Shown: positions 39,120-48,439, numbered from the stretch's first letter. The stretch: 64,000 nt of DNA from Streptomyces sp. R302 (GCF_012927245.1 NZ_JABBGE010000008.1:248001-312000), one strand, 5' to 3'. Program-made: numbers and translations. The notes: generated by a model not told the origin, from the letters alone.

Positions 39120-41096
39120 GTGTCCGAAGTCCGTGTGACCGTCCAGACCGCCTCGGGATCAGAGGAGAGGACGGTGAGCGCGGGCACCACGGCCGGCGCC
39201 CTGTTCGCCGACGACCGCACCGTCATCGCCGCCCGTGTCGCGGGCGACCTGAAGGACCTCTCGTACGAGCTCGCCGACGGCGACCTCGTCGAGGGCGTCG
39301 AGATCTCCTCCCCGGACGGCCTCGACATCCTGCGCCACTCGACCGCGCACGTCATGGCGCAGGCCGTGCAGGAGCTCTTCCCCGAGGCCAAGCTGGGCAT
39401 CGGCCCGCCGGTCCGGGACGGCTTCTACTACGACTTCGACGTCGAGAAGCCGTTCACGCCCGAGGATCTCAAGGCCATCGAGAAGAAGATGCAGGAGATC
39501 CAGAAGCGCGGCCAGCGCTTCGCCCGCCGCGTCGTCTCCGACGAGGCCGCCCGCGAGGAGCTCGCCGACGAGCCGTACAAGCTGGAGCTCATCGGCATCA
39601 AGGGCTCCGCGTCCACCGACGACGGCGCCAGCGTCGAGGTCGGCGGCGGCGAGCTGACCATCTACGACAACCTCGACGCCAAGACCGGCGAGCTGTGCTG
39701 GAAGGACCTCTGCCGCGGTCCCCACCTGCCCACCACCCGGAACATCCCGGCGTTCAAGCTGATGCGCAACGCGGCCGCCTACTGGCGCGGCAGCGAGAAG
39801 AACCCCATGCTGCAGCGCATCTACGGCACCGCCTGGCCGTCGAAGGACGAGCTGAAGGCCCACCTCGACTTCCTCGCCGAGGCCGAGAAGCGCGACCACC
39901 GCAAGCTGGGCAACGAGCTCGACCTCTTCTCCATCCCGGACGAGATCGGCTCCGGCCTCGCCGTCTTCCACCCCAAGGGCGGCATCATCCGCCGGGTCAT
40001 GGAGGACTACTCGCGCAAGCGGCACGAGGAGGAGGGCTACGAGTTCGTCTACTCGCCGCACGCCACCAAGGGCAAGCTCTTCGAGAAGTCCGGCCACCTC
40101 GACTGGTATGCCGAGGGCATGTACCCGCCCATGCAGCTCGACGAGGGCGTGGACTACTACCTCAAGCCCATGAACTGCCCGATGCACAACCTGATCTTCG
40201 ACGCGCGCGGGCGCTCCTACCGTGAGCTGCCGCTGCGCCTGTTCGAGTTCGGCACCGTGTACCGGTACGAGAAGTCGGGCGTCGTGCACGGCCTGACCCG
40301 GGCCCGGGGCTTCACCCAGGACGACGCGCACATCTACTGCACCCGCGAGCAGATGGCGGAGGAGCTGGACAAGACCCTCACCTTCGTCCTCAACCTGCTC
40401 CGCGACTACGGTCTGACGGACTTCTACCTGGAGCTGTCGACCAAGGACCCGGAGAAGTTCGTCGGCTCCGACGAGGTGTGGGAGGAGGCCACCGCCGTCC
40501 TCCAGCAGGTCGCCGAGAAGCAGGGCCTGCCGCTCACCCCCGACCCGGGCGGCGCCGCCTTCTACGGCCCGAAGATCTCGGTGCAGGCGCGCGACGCCAT
40601 CGGCCGTACCTGGCAGATGTCGACCGTCCAGCTCGACTTCAACCTGCCGGAGCGCTTCGACCTGGAGTACACCGCCCCGGACGGCACCAAGCAGCGCCCG
40701 GTCATGATCCACCGCGCGCTCTTCGGCTCGATCGAGCGCTTCTTCGCGGTGCTCCTGGAGCACTACGCGGGCGCCATGCCGCCGTGGCTGGCCCCGGTCC
40801 AGGCGACCGGCATCCCGATCGGCGACGCGCACGTCGAGTACCTGCAGGAGTTCGCCGCCAAGGCGAAGAAGCAGGGCCTGCGCGTGGAGGTCGACTCCTC
40901 CTCGGACCGGATGCAGAAGAAGATCCGCAACGCGCAGAAGCAGAAGGTCCCCTTCATGATCATCGCGGGTGACGAGGACATGGCCGCCGGCGCGGTCTCC
41001 TTCCGCTACCGCGACGGTGCGCAGGAGAACGGCATCCCCGCCGACGAGGCCATCGCCAAGATCGCCAAGATCGTCGAGGAGCGCGTCCAGGTCTGA
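39120..41096 (+). CDS. thrS: Threonyl-tRNA synthetase
   Basis: Charges tRNA-Thr with threonine; class II synthetase, 658 residues, the normal bacterial length. Order: TGS domain (1 to about 65), editing domain with HSTAHVMAQAVQELFP (about 74, HxxxH zinc-like site), and catalytic core with motif 2 FRYE-like YRYEKSGVVHGLTRARGFTQ. The zinc Cys lies in MNCPMHN (about 350), motif 3 is GSIERFFAVLLEHY, and the C-terminal anticodon domain follows. GTG 39120 is preferred: GGAG is 5 nt upstream and the N-terminus SEVRVTVQ matches the family. ATG 39105 and GTG 39087 are in frame but overlap the leader hairpin. Confidence 0.97.
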   Translation: MSEVRVTVQTASGSEERTVSAGTTAGALFADDRTVIAARVAGDLKDLSYELADGDLVEGVEISSPDGLDILRHSTAHVMAQAVQELFPEAKLGIGPPVRDGFYYDFDVEKPFTPEDLKAIEKKMQEIQKRGQRFARRVVSDEAAREELADEPYKLELIGIKGSASTDDGASVEVGGGELTIYDNLDAKTGELCWKDLCRGPHLPTTRNIPAFKLMRNAAAYWRGSEKNPMLQRIYGTAWPSKDELKAHLDFLAEAEKRDHRKLGNELDLFSIPDEIGSGLAVFHPKGGIIRRVMEDYSRKRHEEEGYEFVYSPHATKGKLFEKSGHLDWYAEGMYPPMQLDEGVDYYLKPMNCPMHNLIFDARGRSYRELPLRLFEFGTVYRYEKSGVVHGLTRARGFTQDDAHIYCTREQMAEELDKTLTFVLNLLRDYGLTDFYLELSTKDPEKFVGSDEVWEEATAVLQQVAEKQGLPLTPDPGGAAFYGPKISVQARDAIGRTWQMSTVQLDFNLPERFDLEYTAPDGTKQRPVMIHRALFGSIERFFAVLLEHYAGAMPPWLAPVQATGIPIGDAHVEYLQEFAAKAKKQGLRVEVDSSSDRMQKKIRNAQKQKVPFMIIAGDEDMAAGAVSFRYRDGAQENGIPADEAIAKIAKIVEERVQV

Positions 41097-41125
41097 CGGC
41101 CCGGCGCGTCCCGCCGAGCGCGTCG

Positions 41126-41830
41126 TCAGGAGGCCCCCGGGGAATCCCCCCGGGGGCCTTCCCCGTTCCCCGGCTTCTCGTCCTCCCTGGTGAACGCCTG
41201 GATCAGCCACGACGAGAACGAACCCGTCACCGCGCCGAGCAGGGCCAGGCCGCAGGCCATCAGGCCGACCGCCACCGTCCGGCCGATCGGGGTCACCGGG
41301 CTCACGTCGCCGTAGCCGACCGTCGCCAGCGTGGCGCAGGCCCACCAGACCGAGTCGCCGAAGGTGAGGATGGAGGCTCCGGGGGCGTCGACCTCGTGGT
41401 GGTAGACGGTGAGCGAGGCCGTGAAGCCGAGCAGGGAGACCGAGAGCCCGGAGTAGACCATCACCCGGGCGTAGAGGCTGAGCCGCGGCTCGCCCCGGCG
41501 GCGCTGGACCCGGTCGTAGAGCGTCACCATCCGGACCGGGCGCAGCAGCGGCAGCAGGAGCACCATCGTGTCCAGGAGGTGGGTGCGGACGAAGCGGAGC
41601 GGGCGCAGGCCGCTGAGCCGGAGCCGCACCACGTAGTCCGTGATGAAGACCGCCCAGGCGCCGAGGACGATCCCGAGGCACAGGTCCACGCCGAGCCGCG
41701 GGAGGTGGTCGCGGGCGAGGACCCGGACCGCGTACCCCGCGAGGTAGGCGAGCGAGGCCACGGCGAGCGGCAGCTCCATGCGGTGGTCCCAGCGTTCCTG
41801 GCGGGGCGGTTTCGGGGGCCTTTCGCTCAT
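41126..41830 (-). CDS. Potassium channel of the voltage-gated (Kv-like) fold
   Basis: This 234-residue membrane protein has the selectivity filter in CATLATVGYGDVSPVTPIGR (TVGYGD, about residues 174-179), flanked by the pore helix and inner helix (VAVGLMACGLALLGAVTGSF). Four more helices precede. An Arg-rich S4-like helix (LRPLRFVRTHLLDTMVLLLP, then LRPVRMV) suggests a voltage-sensor-type domain with fewer charges than usual. It tunes K+ flux and membrane potential. Its last codons contain the thrS terminator. Confidence 0.9.
   Translation of the reverse strand: MSERPPKPPRQERWDHRMELPLAVASLAYLAGYAVRVLARDHLPRLGVDLCLGIVLGAWAVFITDYVVRLRLSGLRPLRFVRTHLLDTMVLLLPLLRPVRMVTLYDRVQRRRGEPRLSLYARVMVYSGLSVSLLGFTASLTVYHHEVDAPGASILTFGDSVWWACATLATVGYGDVSPVTPIGRTVAVGLMACGLALLGAVTGSFSSWLIQAFTREDEKPGNGEGPRGDSPGAS
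41131..41159 (+). terminator. thrS terminator, inside the 3' end of the convergent channel gene
   Basis: AGGCCCCCGGGG (41131-41142) pairs with CCCCGGGGGCCT (41148-41159), followed by TCCCC. It lies within the last ten codons of the minus-strand channel gene. Confidence 0.75.
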
Positions 41831-41907
41831 CGGATCAGGATCACCCGAGGTGGCTTCCCTCGCCCCGCCGACACGTTCCGAACGGGCGACGCAATATGCT
41901 GCACAGC

Positions 41908-42459
41908 ATGACGACTGAGCCGGAGCAGCAGATCGGGGTGGGGGCGCCGGACGCGTTCCAGCGCCTGTGGACGCCCCACCGGATGGCGTACATCCAGGGG
42001 GAGAACAAGCCGACCGGGCCGGGTGCCGACGACGGCTGTCCGTTCTGTTCGATCCCGTCGAAGTCGGACGAGGACGGGCTGGTGATCGCCCGGGGCGCGA
42101 GCGTGTACGCGGTCCTCAACCTGTACCCGTACAACGGCGGGCACCTGATGGTCGTCCCCTACCGGCACGTCGCCGACTACACGGACCTGGACGCGGCGGA
42201 GACGGCGGAGCTCGCCGACCTCACCAAGCGGGCGATGATCGCCCTGCGGGCGGCGTCCGGCGCGCACGGCTTCAACATCGGCATGAACCAGGGCGCCGTG
42301 GCGGGCGCGGGGATCGCCGCGCACCTGCACCAGCACGTGGTGCCGCGCTGGGGCGGCGACACCAACTTCATGCCGGTCGTCGGCCACACCAAGATCCTGC
42401 CGCAGCTGCTGGCCGACACCCGGAAGATGCTGGCCGACGCCTGGCCGGCCACCGTCTGA
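41908..42459 (+). CDS. HIT-family nucleotide hydrolase/transferase
   Basis: This 183-residue protein carries the histidine triad AAHLHQHVVPRWGGD (about residues 134-148), the zinc-type CPFC pair (GCPFCSIPSK, about 47) and LNLYPYNGGHLMVVPYRH, which places it in the HIT branch with ApaH-like AP4A phosphorylase resemblance. It probably cleaves adenine dinucleotides. TATGCT (41895-41900) lies 7 nt before ATG 41908, consistent with a leaderless mRNA; ATG 41896 is also in frame but sits in the -10. Confidence 0.9.
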   Translation: MTTEPEQQIGVGAPDAFQRLWTPHRMAYIQGENKPTGPGADDGCPFCSIPSKSDEDGLVIARGASVYAVLNLYPYNGGHLMVVPYRHVADYTDLDAAETAELADLTKRAMIALRAASGAHGFNIGMNQGAVAGAGIAAHLHQHVVPRWGGDTNFMPVVGHTKILPQLLADTRKMLADAWPATV

Positions 42460-42473
42460 GCCGATCTCCTCGC

Positions 42474-42508
42474 CGTACGGCCCCGGGGCGCGGTCCCGGG
42501 GCCGTACG
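42474..42508. terminator. Terminator after the HIT gene
   Basis: Perfect 14-bp arms CGTACGGCCCCGGG / CCCGGGGCCGTACG around 7 nt, between convergent genes. Confidence 0.8.
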
Positions 42509-42543
42509 CGTCCCGGGGTCGTAGGCGTCCCCGCGCGGGAGCG

Positions 42544-44202
42544 TCAGGCGTCGTAGACGTCGGCCTTCCTCGGCGCGGGTTCCTGAAGCGTTCCGCTCAT
42601 GAAGAGCGTGCGGTTGGTGAAGCGCTCGGTGTTCACGTTGTGCTCGTCGAGGAAGCGGACGGTCGCCGCGTGGACGGCGCGGACCACCGGCGTGGCCATC
42701 CGGAGGGCGTCGTCGGCCATGAAGCGGTTCTTCCAGAGCGGTCCGGCCCACACGTGCCGCAGGCCGAAGGGCTCGGGCAGGGTCATCTTGCCGCCGAGGA
42801 AGTCCAGGACCGGCGGGTACCAGGTGAGCGGGGCGCGGACGGCGAGCCGGACGATGTCGTCGGTGCCGAGCAGCGGCTGCGGGATCTCCTTGGTCTCCCA
42901 GAACCGGACGGTCTTGGAGACCTCCTTGGTCTTCGCCTTGGGCTTGGTGGTGAACAGGCCGTGGACGGGGCCGAGGGCGTGGCCGGTGACCTCGATGCGC
43001 AGGGTGTGGTGGAGCGCGGTCACCGTGACCATCATGGTCAGGACCACGTTGCCGTCCCAGAGCGTGAACTGGACGCCCAGGTAGTGGCGGTTGCCGGCGT
43101 CGAACTGCTGCTCGTTGCAGATCCGCTGTATCTCGTGCGGCTTGACCTGGTAGTGGACGATGTTGTCGCCCTCGGGGCGGCTGACCTCGTCGGCGCCCTC
43201 GCCGACCGGGGAGACGATCCAGTGCTTGACCGTGGGCTTCGGGAAGCCGGTCTTCAGGGAGCCGCGCTCCAGGAGCGTGAGCTGGTCGTGGATCTTGCGG
43301 ATCAGGTCCCAGGCGCGGAAGTCGTGCATCTCGAGACCGGCCACCGGGACCAGCTCCTCGGCGAGCGTCCAGCTGCCCCAGCGGGTGCCGAGGCCGAGGA
43401 TGCCCTTGGAGCCGGCGTAGAAGACCACGTTGGACTGCTGCTCGGCGGAGAGCTTCTCCAGATTGAGCCGGAGCTCCTCGGCGGACTTCTCGCCCGGGTC
43501 GGTGGGGACGGACTTGGGGACGTGGGCGCTGACGCCGCCGCCGCTCAGCAGCCCGGTCCACCGCTCGCGGAGGTCCACGGCGGCGCGGAGGCAGATCCGG
43601 CTCGCGAGGTACCAGCCGATCACCGGGGCGACGAGCATCGCCCGCAGGTAGTTGGGGAGTATGCCGTCGAAGGGGAGCCGGAGGAGGACCAGGACGGCGG
43701 CGATGCCCGCCACCCACAGCAGGACGGTGCCGATCAGGCTGGTCTTCTTGTTCGGCTTCCCGGCGGCGGTGCGGCGCAGGTGGATCACGCCGAGCCAGAG
43801 CAGCAGCCCGGGCAGGAAGAGGAAGCCGCAGACGAACGTGACCAGGGTCAGCTTGACGTCGCGGCGCCGGCGGATGTGGGTGGCCGCCAGGCAGTGCTCG
43901 ACGACCGGCTGCGGCTCGGCGCCGAAGGACTGGATGAGGGCCTTGCGGCCGCCGCCGAGCATCCGGACCTGCACGGCCCGGGAGAACGCCTCGCCGAGGT
44001 CCGGGCGGAAGAGCTTCTCCCACCGGCCCTTCTTGACCCCGGTCTTGTAGTACTCGTTGTCGGCTTCCTGGATGGTCTCCAGGGGGCTGTCCCGGTACGC
44101 GGCCGAGGCCAGCGCGTTCGTCGCCCCGGTCAGGCCGCTGCCGCCCTGGAGCGGGATCTGTGCCCCCGGTCCGAAACCGTCGATCGCCACTTCCGCCCCC
44201 AT
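42544..44202 (-). CDS. Large protein with central membrane helices, function unknown
   Basis: This 552-residue protein has a soluble N-terminus (about 1-115). Four hydrophobic segments lie between about 118 and 220 (LTLVTFVCGFLFLPGLLLWL, LIGTVLLWVAGIAAVLVLL and others), then a long soluble C-terminal region (about 230-552) with no recognised domain. It also contains a basic Lys-rich loop (TTKPKAKTKEVSKTVRFWE). An ATG at 44202 is preferred; the frame extends to 44313 without support. The size and single-copy position suggest a conserved actinomycete membrane protein of unknown role. Confidence 0.75.
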   Translation of the reverse strand: MGAEVAIDGFGPGAQIPLQGGSGLTGATNALASAAYRDSPLETIQEADNEYYKTGVKKGRWEKLFRPDLGEAFSRAVQVRMLGGGRKALIQSFGAEPQPVVEHCLAATHIRRRRDVKLTLVTFVCGFLFLPGLLLWLGVIHLRRTAAGKPNKKTSLIGTVLLWVAGIAAVLVLLRLPFDGILPNYLRAMLVAPVIGWYLASRICLRAAVDLRERWTGLLSGGGVSAHVPKSVPTDPGEKSAEELRLNLEKLSAEQQSNVVFYAGSKGILGLGTRWGSWTLAEELVPVAGLEMHDFRAWDLIRKIHDQLTLLERGSLKTGFPKPTVKHWIVSPVGEGADEVSRPEGDNIVHYQVKPHEIQRICNEQQFDAGNRHYLGVQFTLWDGNVVLTMMVTVTALHHTLRIEVTGHALGPVHGLFTTKPKAKTKEVSKTVRFWETKEIPQPLLGTDDIVRLAVRAPLTWYPPVLDFLGGKMTLPEPFGLRHVWAGPLWKNRFMADDALRMATPVVRAVHAATVRFLDEHNVNTERFTNRTLFMSGTLQEPAPRKADVYDA

Positions 44203-44401
44203 CACCGCGCTTACCCGTGCGGGCTGTTCCCGACTGCCGCGCCCGGCACAGCCGCCGAGCTGGGCACCACAGCGTAACCGGGCGGCGTGGTATGCGTCAC
44301 CGGCTGTGGACAACCCCGGCCGGAAGCTGTGGACAAGCCTGACCGGAACCCGTCCGCCCGGTACGGTTCCGGACGGACGGAGACCGCTGCCACCCCGTCA
44401 G

Positions 44402-46609
44402 CTATGAGCCTCCTCCGGTCTGTTCGCGGAGGCGTTCGGCGATCTGAGGGGGCATCGGTTCGTGCCGGGCGTAGCTGCGGTCGAAGCGGCCCGTGCCGTG
44501 CGAGACGGACCGCAGGTCGATCGCGTACCGCCCGATCTCGATCTCCGGGACCTCGGCCCTGACCACCGTGCGGCCCGGTCCCGCCTGGTCGGTGCCGACG
44601 ACCCGGCCGCGCCGCCCGGACAGGTCGCTCATCACGGCGCCCACGTACTCGTCGGGGACGAGCACCCGCACCTCCGCGACCGGCTCCAGGAGATGCACCG
44701 GGACCTCGGCGGCCGCCTCGCGCAGGGCGAGCGCGCCGGCCGTCTGGAAGGCGGCGTCCGAGGAGTCCACCGAGTGGGCCTTGCCGTCCCTGAGGGTGAC
44801 CCGGACGTCGACCAGCGGATGCCCGGCGGCGACCCCGCGCGCGGCCTGGGCCCGTACGCCCTTCTCGACGGAGCCGATGAAGGGGCGGGGGACCGCGCCG
44901 CCCACGACCTTGTCCACGAACTCGACGCCGCTGCCCGGCGGGAGGGGCTCGACGTCGATCTCGCAGATCGCGAACTGGCCGTGCCCGCCCGACTGTTTGA
45001 CGTGCCGTCCGCGTCCGGAGGCGGGGGCGCCGAAGGTCTCGCGCAGCGGCACCCGGTACGGGACCGCGTCCACGCGCACCCCGTAGCGGCCGCGCAGCCG
45101 CTCCAGGACGACGTCCTGGTGCGCCTCGCCCAGGCACCAGAGGACGACCTGCCCGGTGTCCTGGTTCTGCTCCAGGCGCAGGGTCGGGTCCTCGGCGACC
45201 AGCTTGGCCAGGCCCTGCGAGAGCCGGTCCTCGTCGGCCTTGCTGTGCGCCTCGACGGCGAGCGGCAGCAGCGGTTCGGGCATCGGCCACGGCTCGATCA
45301 GGAGCGGGTCGTCCTTGGCGGACAGGGTGTCGCCGGTCTCGGCGCGGCCGAGCCGGGCCACGCAGGCGAGGTCGCCGGCGACGCAGTGCGCCATCGGCCG
45401 CTGCTGCTTGCCGAAGGGGGAGGTGAGGGCGCCGACCCGTTCGTCGACGTCGTGGTCCTCGTGGCCGCGGTCGGCGAGACCGTGCCCGGAGACGTGCACG
45501 GTGTCGTCGGGGCGCAGCGTGCCGGAGAAGACCCGGACCAGGGAGATCCGGCCCTGGTAGGGGTCGGCGGCGGTCTTGACGACCTCGGCGACGAGCGGCC
45601 CGGCGGGGTCGCAGGCGAGCGGCGGGCGGGGCTCGCCGTCCGGGGTGGTGACGGCGGGCGGCTCGTGCTCCAGCGGGGAGGGGAAGCCGCGGGTGATGAG
45701 CTCCAGGAGCTCGACGGTGCCGAGGCCCTGTCCGCCGCCGTTCGTGGCGGGGGCGGCGGCGAGCACGGGGTGGAAGCCGCCCCGGGCGACCGCCTTCTCC
45801 AGGTCGGCGACGAGGGTGGCGACGTCGATCTCCTCGCCGCCCAGATAGCGGTCCATCAGGGTCTCGTCCTCGCTCTCGGCGATGATCCCCTCGATGAGCC
45901 GGGCCCGCGCCGCGGCGATCGGCTCCCGGTCGCCGTCCCCGGGCGGCCGCTCGCCGCGGACGCCCGTCGCGTAGTCGAAGACCCGCTCGGAGAGCAGGCC
46001 GACCAGGCCGGTGGCGGGGGCGTGGCCGTCGGCGCCCTCCGGGCCGTACACCGGCAGGTACAGCGGCAGCACGGCGTCGGGGTCGTCGGCGCCGAAGAGC
46101 CCGGCGCAGACCCGGGTCAGCTCGTCGAAGTCCGTGCGGGCGGTGTCGAGGTGGGTGACGACGATGGCGCGGGGCATGCCGACGGCCGCGCACTCCTCCC
46201 AGACCATCCGGGTGGAGGCGGCGACCGCGTCGGCCTCCTGGGCGGCGGAGACGACGAAGAGGGCCGCGTCCGCCGCGCGCAGACCGGCCCTCAGCTCCCC
46301 GACGAAGTCGGCGTATCCGGGGGTGTCGAGCAGATTGACCTTGATGCCGTCCCAGCCGACCGGGACGAGGGAGAGCTGGACGGAGCGGTGCTGGCGGTGC
46401 TCGATCTCGTCGTAGTCGGAGACGGTCGCCCCGTCCTCGACCCGGCCCGGCCTGCCGAGCGCCCCGGCGGTCTGGGCGAGCGCCTCGACCAGCGTCGTCT
46501 TGCCCGAGCCGCTGTGGCCGACCAGCACCACGTTCCGTACCTCCGAGGGCCGGTCGGCCGTCGGTGCCCTGCCGGCGGCTCCGGCGGGGGTGTGCGCCTT
46601 GTCGCCCAT
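44402..46609 (-). CDS. EF-G-like translational GTPase (EF-G2 type)
   Basis: This 735-residue protein has the five-domain layout of elongation factor G. The P-loop is GHSGSGKTTLVEAL (about residues 31-44) and the G3 motif is DTPGYADF. It departs from canonical EF-G: the switch I RGIT motif is absent (HRQHRSVQLSLVPV instead) and the G4 position reads THLD rather than NKxD. This matches the EF-G2 subgroup, whose translocation role is doubtful; ribosome recycling or tetracycline-type protection are alternatives. ATG 46609 has GGGAGG just upstream. It is divergent from pgsA. Confidence 0.88.
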   Translation of the reverse strand: MGDKAHTPAGAAGRAPTADRPSEVRNVVLVGHSGSGKTTLVEALAQTAGALGRPGRVEDGATVSDYDEIEHRQHRSVQLSLVPVGWDGIKVNLLDTPGYADFVGELRAGLRAADAALFVVSAAQEADAVAASTRMVWEECAAVGMPRAIVVTHLDTARTDFDELTRVCAGLFGADDPDAVLPLYLPVYGPEGADGHAPATGLVGLLSERVFDYATGVRGERPPGDGDREPIAAARARLIEGIIAESEDETLMDRYLGGEEIDVATLVADLEKAVARGGFHPVLAAAPATNGGGQGLGTVELLELITRGFPSPLEHEPPAVTTPDGEPRPPLACDPAGPLVAEVVKTAADPYQGRISLVRVFSGTLRPDDTVHVSGHGLADRGHEDHDVDERVGALTSPFGKQQRPMAHCVAGDLACVARLGRAETGDTLSAKDDPLLIEPWPMPEPLLPLAVEAHSKADEDRLSQGLAKLVAEDPTLRLEQNQDTGQVVLWCLGEAHQDVVLERLRGRYGVRVDAVPYRVPLRETFGAPASGRGRHVKQSGGHGQFAICEIDVEPLPPGSGVEFVDKVVGGAVPRPFIGSVEKGVRAQAARGVAAGHPLVDVRVTLRDGKAHSVDSSDAAFQTAGALALREAAAEVPVHLLEPVAEVRVLVPDEYVGAVMSDLSGRRGRVVGTDQAGPGRTVVRAEVPEIEIGRYAIDLRSVSHGTGRFDRSYARHEPMPPQIAERLREQTGGGS

Positions 46610-46871
46610 GATGTCCTCCCGGCTGCGAGGCGGTGAGGGGAGCGGGCGCGGGGGAGCGGCGTCGCGGTGCGGCTCCGGCGGTGCCCGCGGGGTGCTCCTT
46701 CGAGCTTTGCACCGACGCCGTGACGCGTCCATACGTCGTACACCGGTGGGCCTCCAGGGGTACGCCGACGCGGCGGGGTGGGTGCGCTCCCGTGCGGCGC
46801 CACGGGCGTGGCTACGATGGGTGAGCCGGTGGTCATGGGACCGCGCGGCCCGCCGAAACCTCGGGAAGGCC

Positions 46872-47537
46872 ATGCTGAACAAGTACGCGCGTGCGTTTTT
46901 CACGCGTGTCCTCACACCGTTCGCCGCGTTTCTGCTCCGCCGGGGCGTCAGCCCCGACGCCGTGACGCTGATCGGCACGGCGGGAGTGGTCGCCGGTGCG
47001 CTGGTCTTCTTCCCCAGGGGCGAGTTCTTCTGGGGCACGATCGTCATCACCCTCTTCGTCTTCTCCGACCTCGTCGACGGCAACATGGCCCGGCAGGCCG
47101 GGATCTCCAGCCGCTGGGGCGCCTTCCTCGACTCGACCCTCGACCGGGTCGCCGACGGGGCGATCTTCGGCGGCTTCGCCCTCTGGTACGCCGGCAAGGG
47201 CGACGACAACGTGCTGTGCGCGGTGGCGATCTTCTGCCTGGCGAGCGGTCAGGTCGTGTCGTACACCAAGGCGCGCGGCGAATCGATCGGCCTGCCGGTC
47301 GCGGTCAACGGCCTGATCGAGCGGGCCGAACGGCTCGTGATCTCGCTGGTCGCCGCCGGTCTCGCCGGACTGCACGCCTTCGGCGTGCCGGGGATCGACG
47401 TGCTGCTGCCCATCGCGCTGTGGATCGTGGCCGTCGGTTCGGCCGTGACCCTGGGGCAGCGGGTCGTGACGGTACGCAGGGAGTCGGCCGAGGCGGACGC
47501 CGCCGCGGCGGCCGGGGGAAGCGGGGCGACCACGTGA
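46872..47537 (+). CDS. pgsA: Phosphatidylinositol phosphate synthase (CDP-alcohol phosphatidyltransferase)
   Basis: This 221-residue membrane enzyme joins CDP-diacylglycerol to inositol-1-phosphate, giving the phosphatidylinositol phosphate that starts PIM synthesis. The CDP-alcohol motif DGNMARQAGISSRWGAFLDS, continuing TLDRVAD, is intact (about residues 70-96), with all catalytic Asp residues. GGAAGG precedes ATG 46872. The stop overlaps the next gene's GTG. Position before an acyltransferase and PimA supports the inositol rather than the glycerol-phosphate acceptor. Confidence 0.93.
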   Translation: MLNKYARAFFTRVLTPFAAFLLRRGVSPDAVTLIGTAGVVAGALVFFPRGEFFWGTIVITLFVFSDLVDGNMARQAGISSRWGAFLDSTLDRVADGAIFGGFALWYAGKGDDNVLCAVAIFCLASGQVVSYTKARGESIGLPVAVNGLIERAERLVISLVAAGLAGLHAFGVPGIDVLLPIALWIVAVGSAVTLGQRVVTVRRESAEADAAAAAGGSGATT

Positions 47538-48439
47538 GCGCGTTGAAGGACAAGGTGGCCGACGGGCTCTACGGCCTCGGCTGGGCCACCGTGAAGAAGC
47601 TCCCGGAACCGGTGGCCAAGGCCCTCGGCCGGAAGATCGCCGACACCGTGTGGAAGCGGCGCGGCAAGGGCGTGCTGCGCCTGGAGGCCAACCTCGCGCG
47701 CGTGGTGCCCGACGCCACGCCCGAGCGGCTCGCGGAGCTGTCGAAGGCCGGCATGCGCTCGTACATGCGCTACTGGATGGAGTCCTTCCGGCTGCCCACC
47801 TGGAGCCGCGAGCGGGCCGCGAACAGCTTCGCGATCAAGGGCGAGGACGTCCTGAAGGACGCCATAGCCTCCGACCGCGGCGTGATCCTCGCCCTGCCGC
47901 ACATGGGCAACTGGGACCTGGCCGGCGTCTGGGTGACCCGCGCCCTCGGCGTGCCCTTCACCACGGTCGCCGAACGGCTCAGGCCCGAGTCGCTGTACGA
48001 CCGCTTCGTCGCCTACCGCGAGTCCCTCGGCATGGAGGTGCTGCCGCACACCGGCGGCGCCGCCTTCGGGACCCTCGCCCGCCGGCTGCGGGGCGGCGGC
48101 CTGGTCTGCCTGGTCGCCGACCGGGACCTGTCCGCCTCCGGCGTCGAGGTCTCCTTCTTCGGCGAGGCCACCCGGATGCCCGCCGGACCGGCCATGCTCG
48201 CCCTCCAGACCGACGCGCTCCTGCTGCCGGTGACCCTCTGGTACGACGACACCGACGTCATGAAGGGCGAGGTGCACGCGCCCGTGGAGGTACCCGAGTC
48301 AGGTACCCGCGGCGAACAGGCGTCCCTCATGACACAGGCCCTCGCCGACACCTTCGCCGGGGCCATCGCGGACCACCCGGAGGACTGGCACATGCTCCAG
48401 CGCCTCTGGCTGGCCGACCTGGAGGAGCGCACTTCGTGA
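47534..48439 (+). CDS. Phosphatidylinositol mannoside acyltransferase (LpxL/HtrB-like)
   Basis: This 301-residue peripheral or single-anchor membrane protein belongs to the lysophospholipid/LPS acyltransferase superfamily. The His-X4-Asp core is LALPHMGNWDLAGVWV (about residues 119-134) and a later motif is LVCLVADRDLSASGVEVSFF. By position it acylates the mannose of PIM2 (PatA-like role). It overlaps pgsA by GTGA and pimA by the same, so three genes form one coupled unit. Confidence 0.9.
   Translation: MSALKDKVADGLYGLGWATVKKLPEPVAKALGRKIADTVWKRRGKGVLRLEANLARVVPDATPERLAELSKAGMRSYMRYWMESFRLPTWSRERAANSFAIKGEDVLKDAIASDRGVILALPHMGNWDLAGVWVTRALGVPFTTVAERLRPESLYDRFVAYRESLGMEVLPHTGGAAFGTLARRLRGGGLVCLVADRDLSASGVEVSFFGEATRMPAGPAMLALQTDALLLPVTLWYDDTDVMKGEVHAPVEVPESGTRGEQASLMTQALADTFAGAIADHPEDWHMLQRLWLADLEERTS

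Noticed and set aside
41881..41907. ATG at 41896 as start of the HIT gene
   Set aside because: It sits within the -10 box; ATG 41908 fits promoter spacing better.
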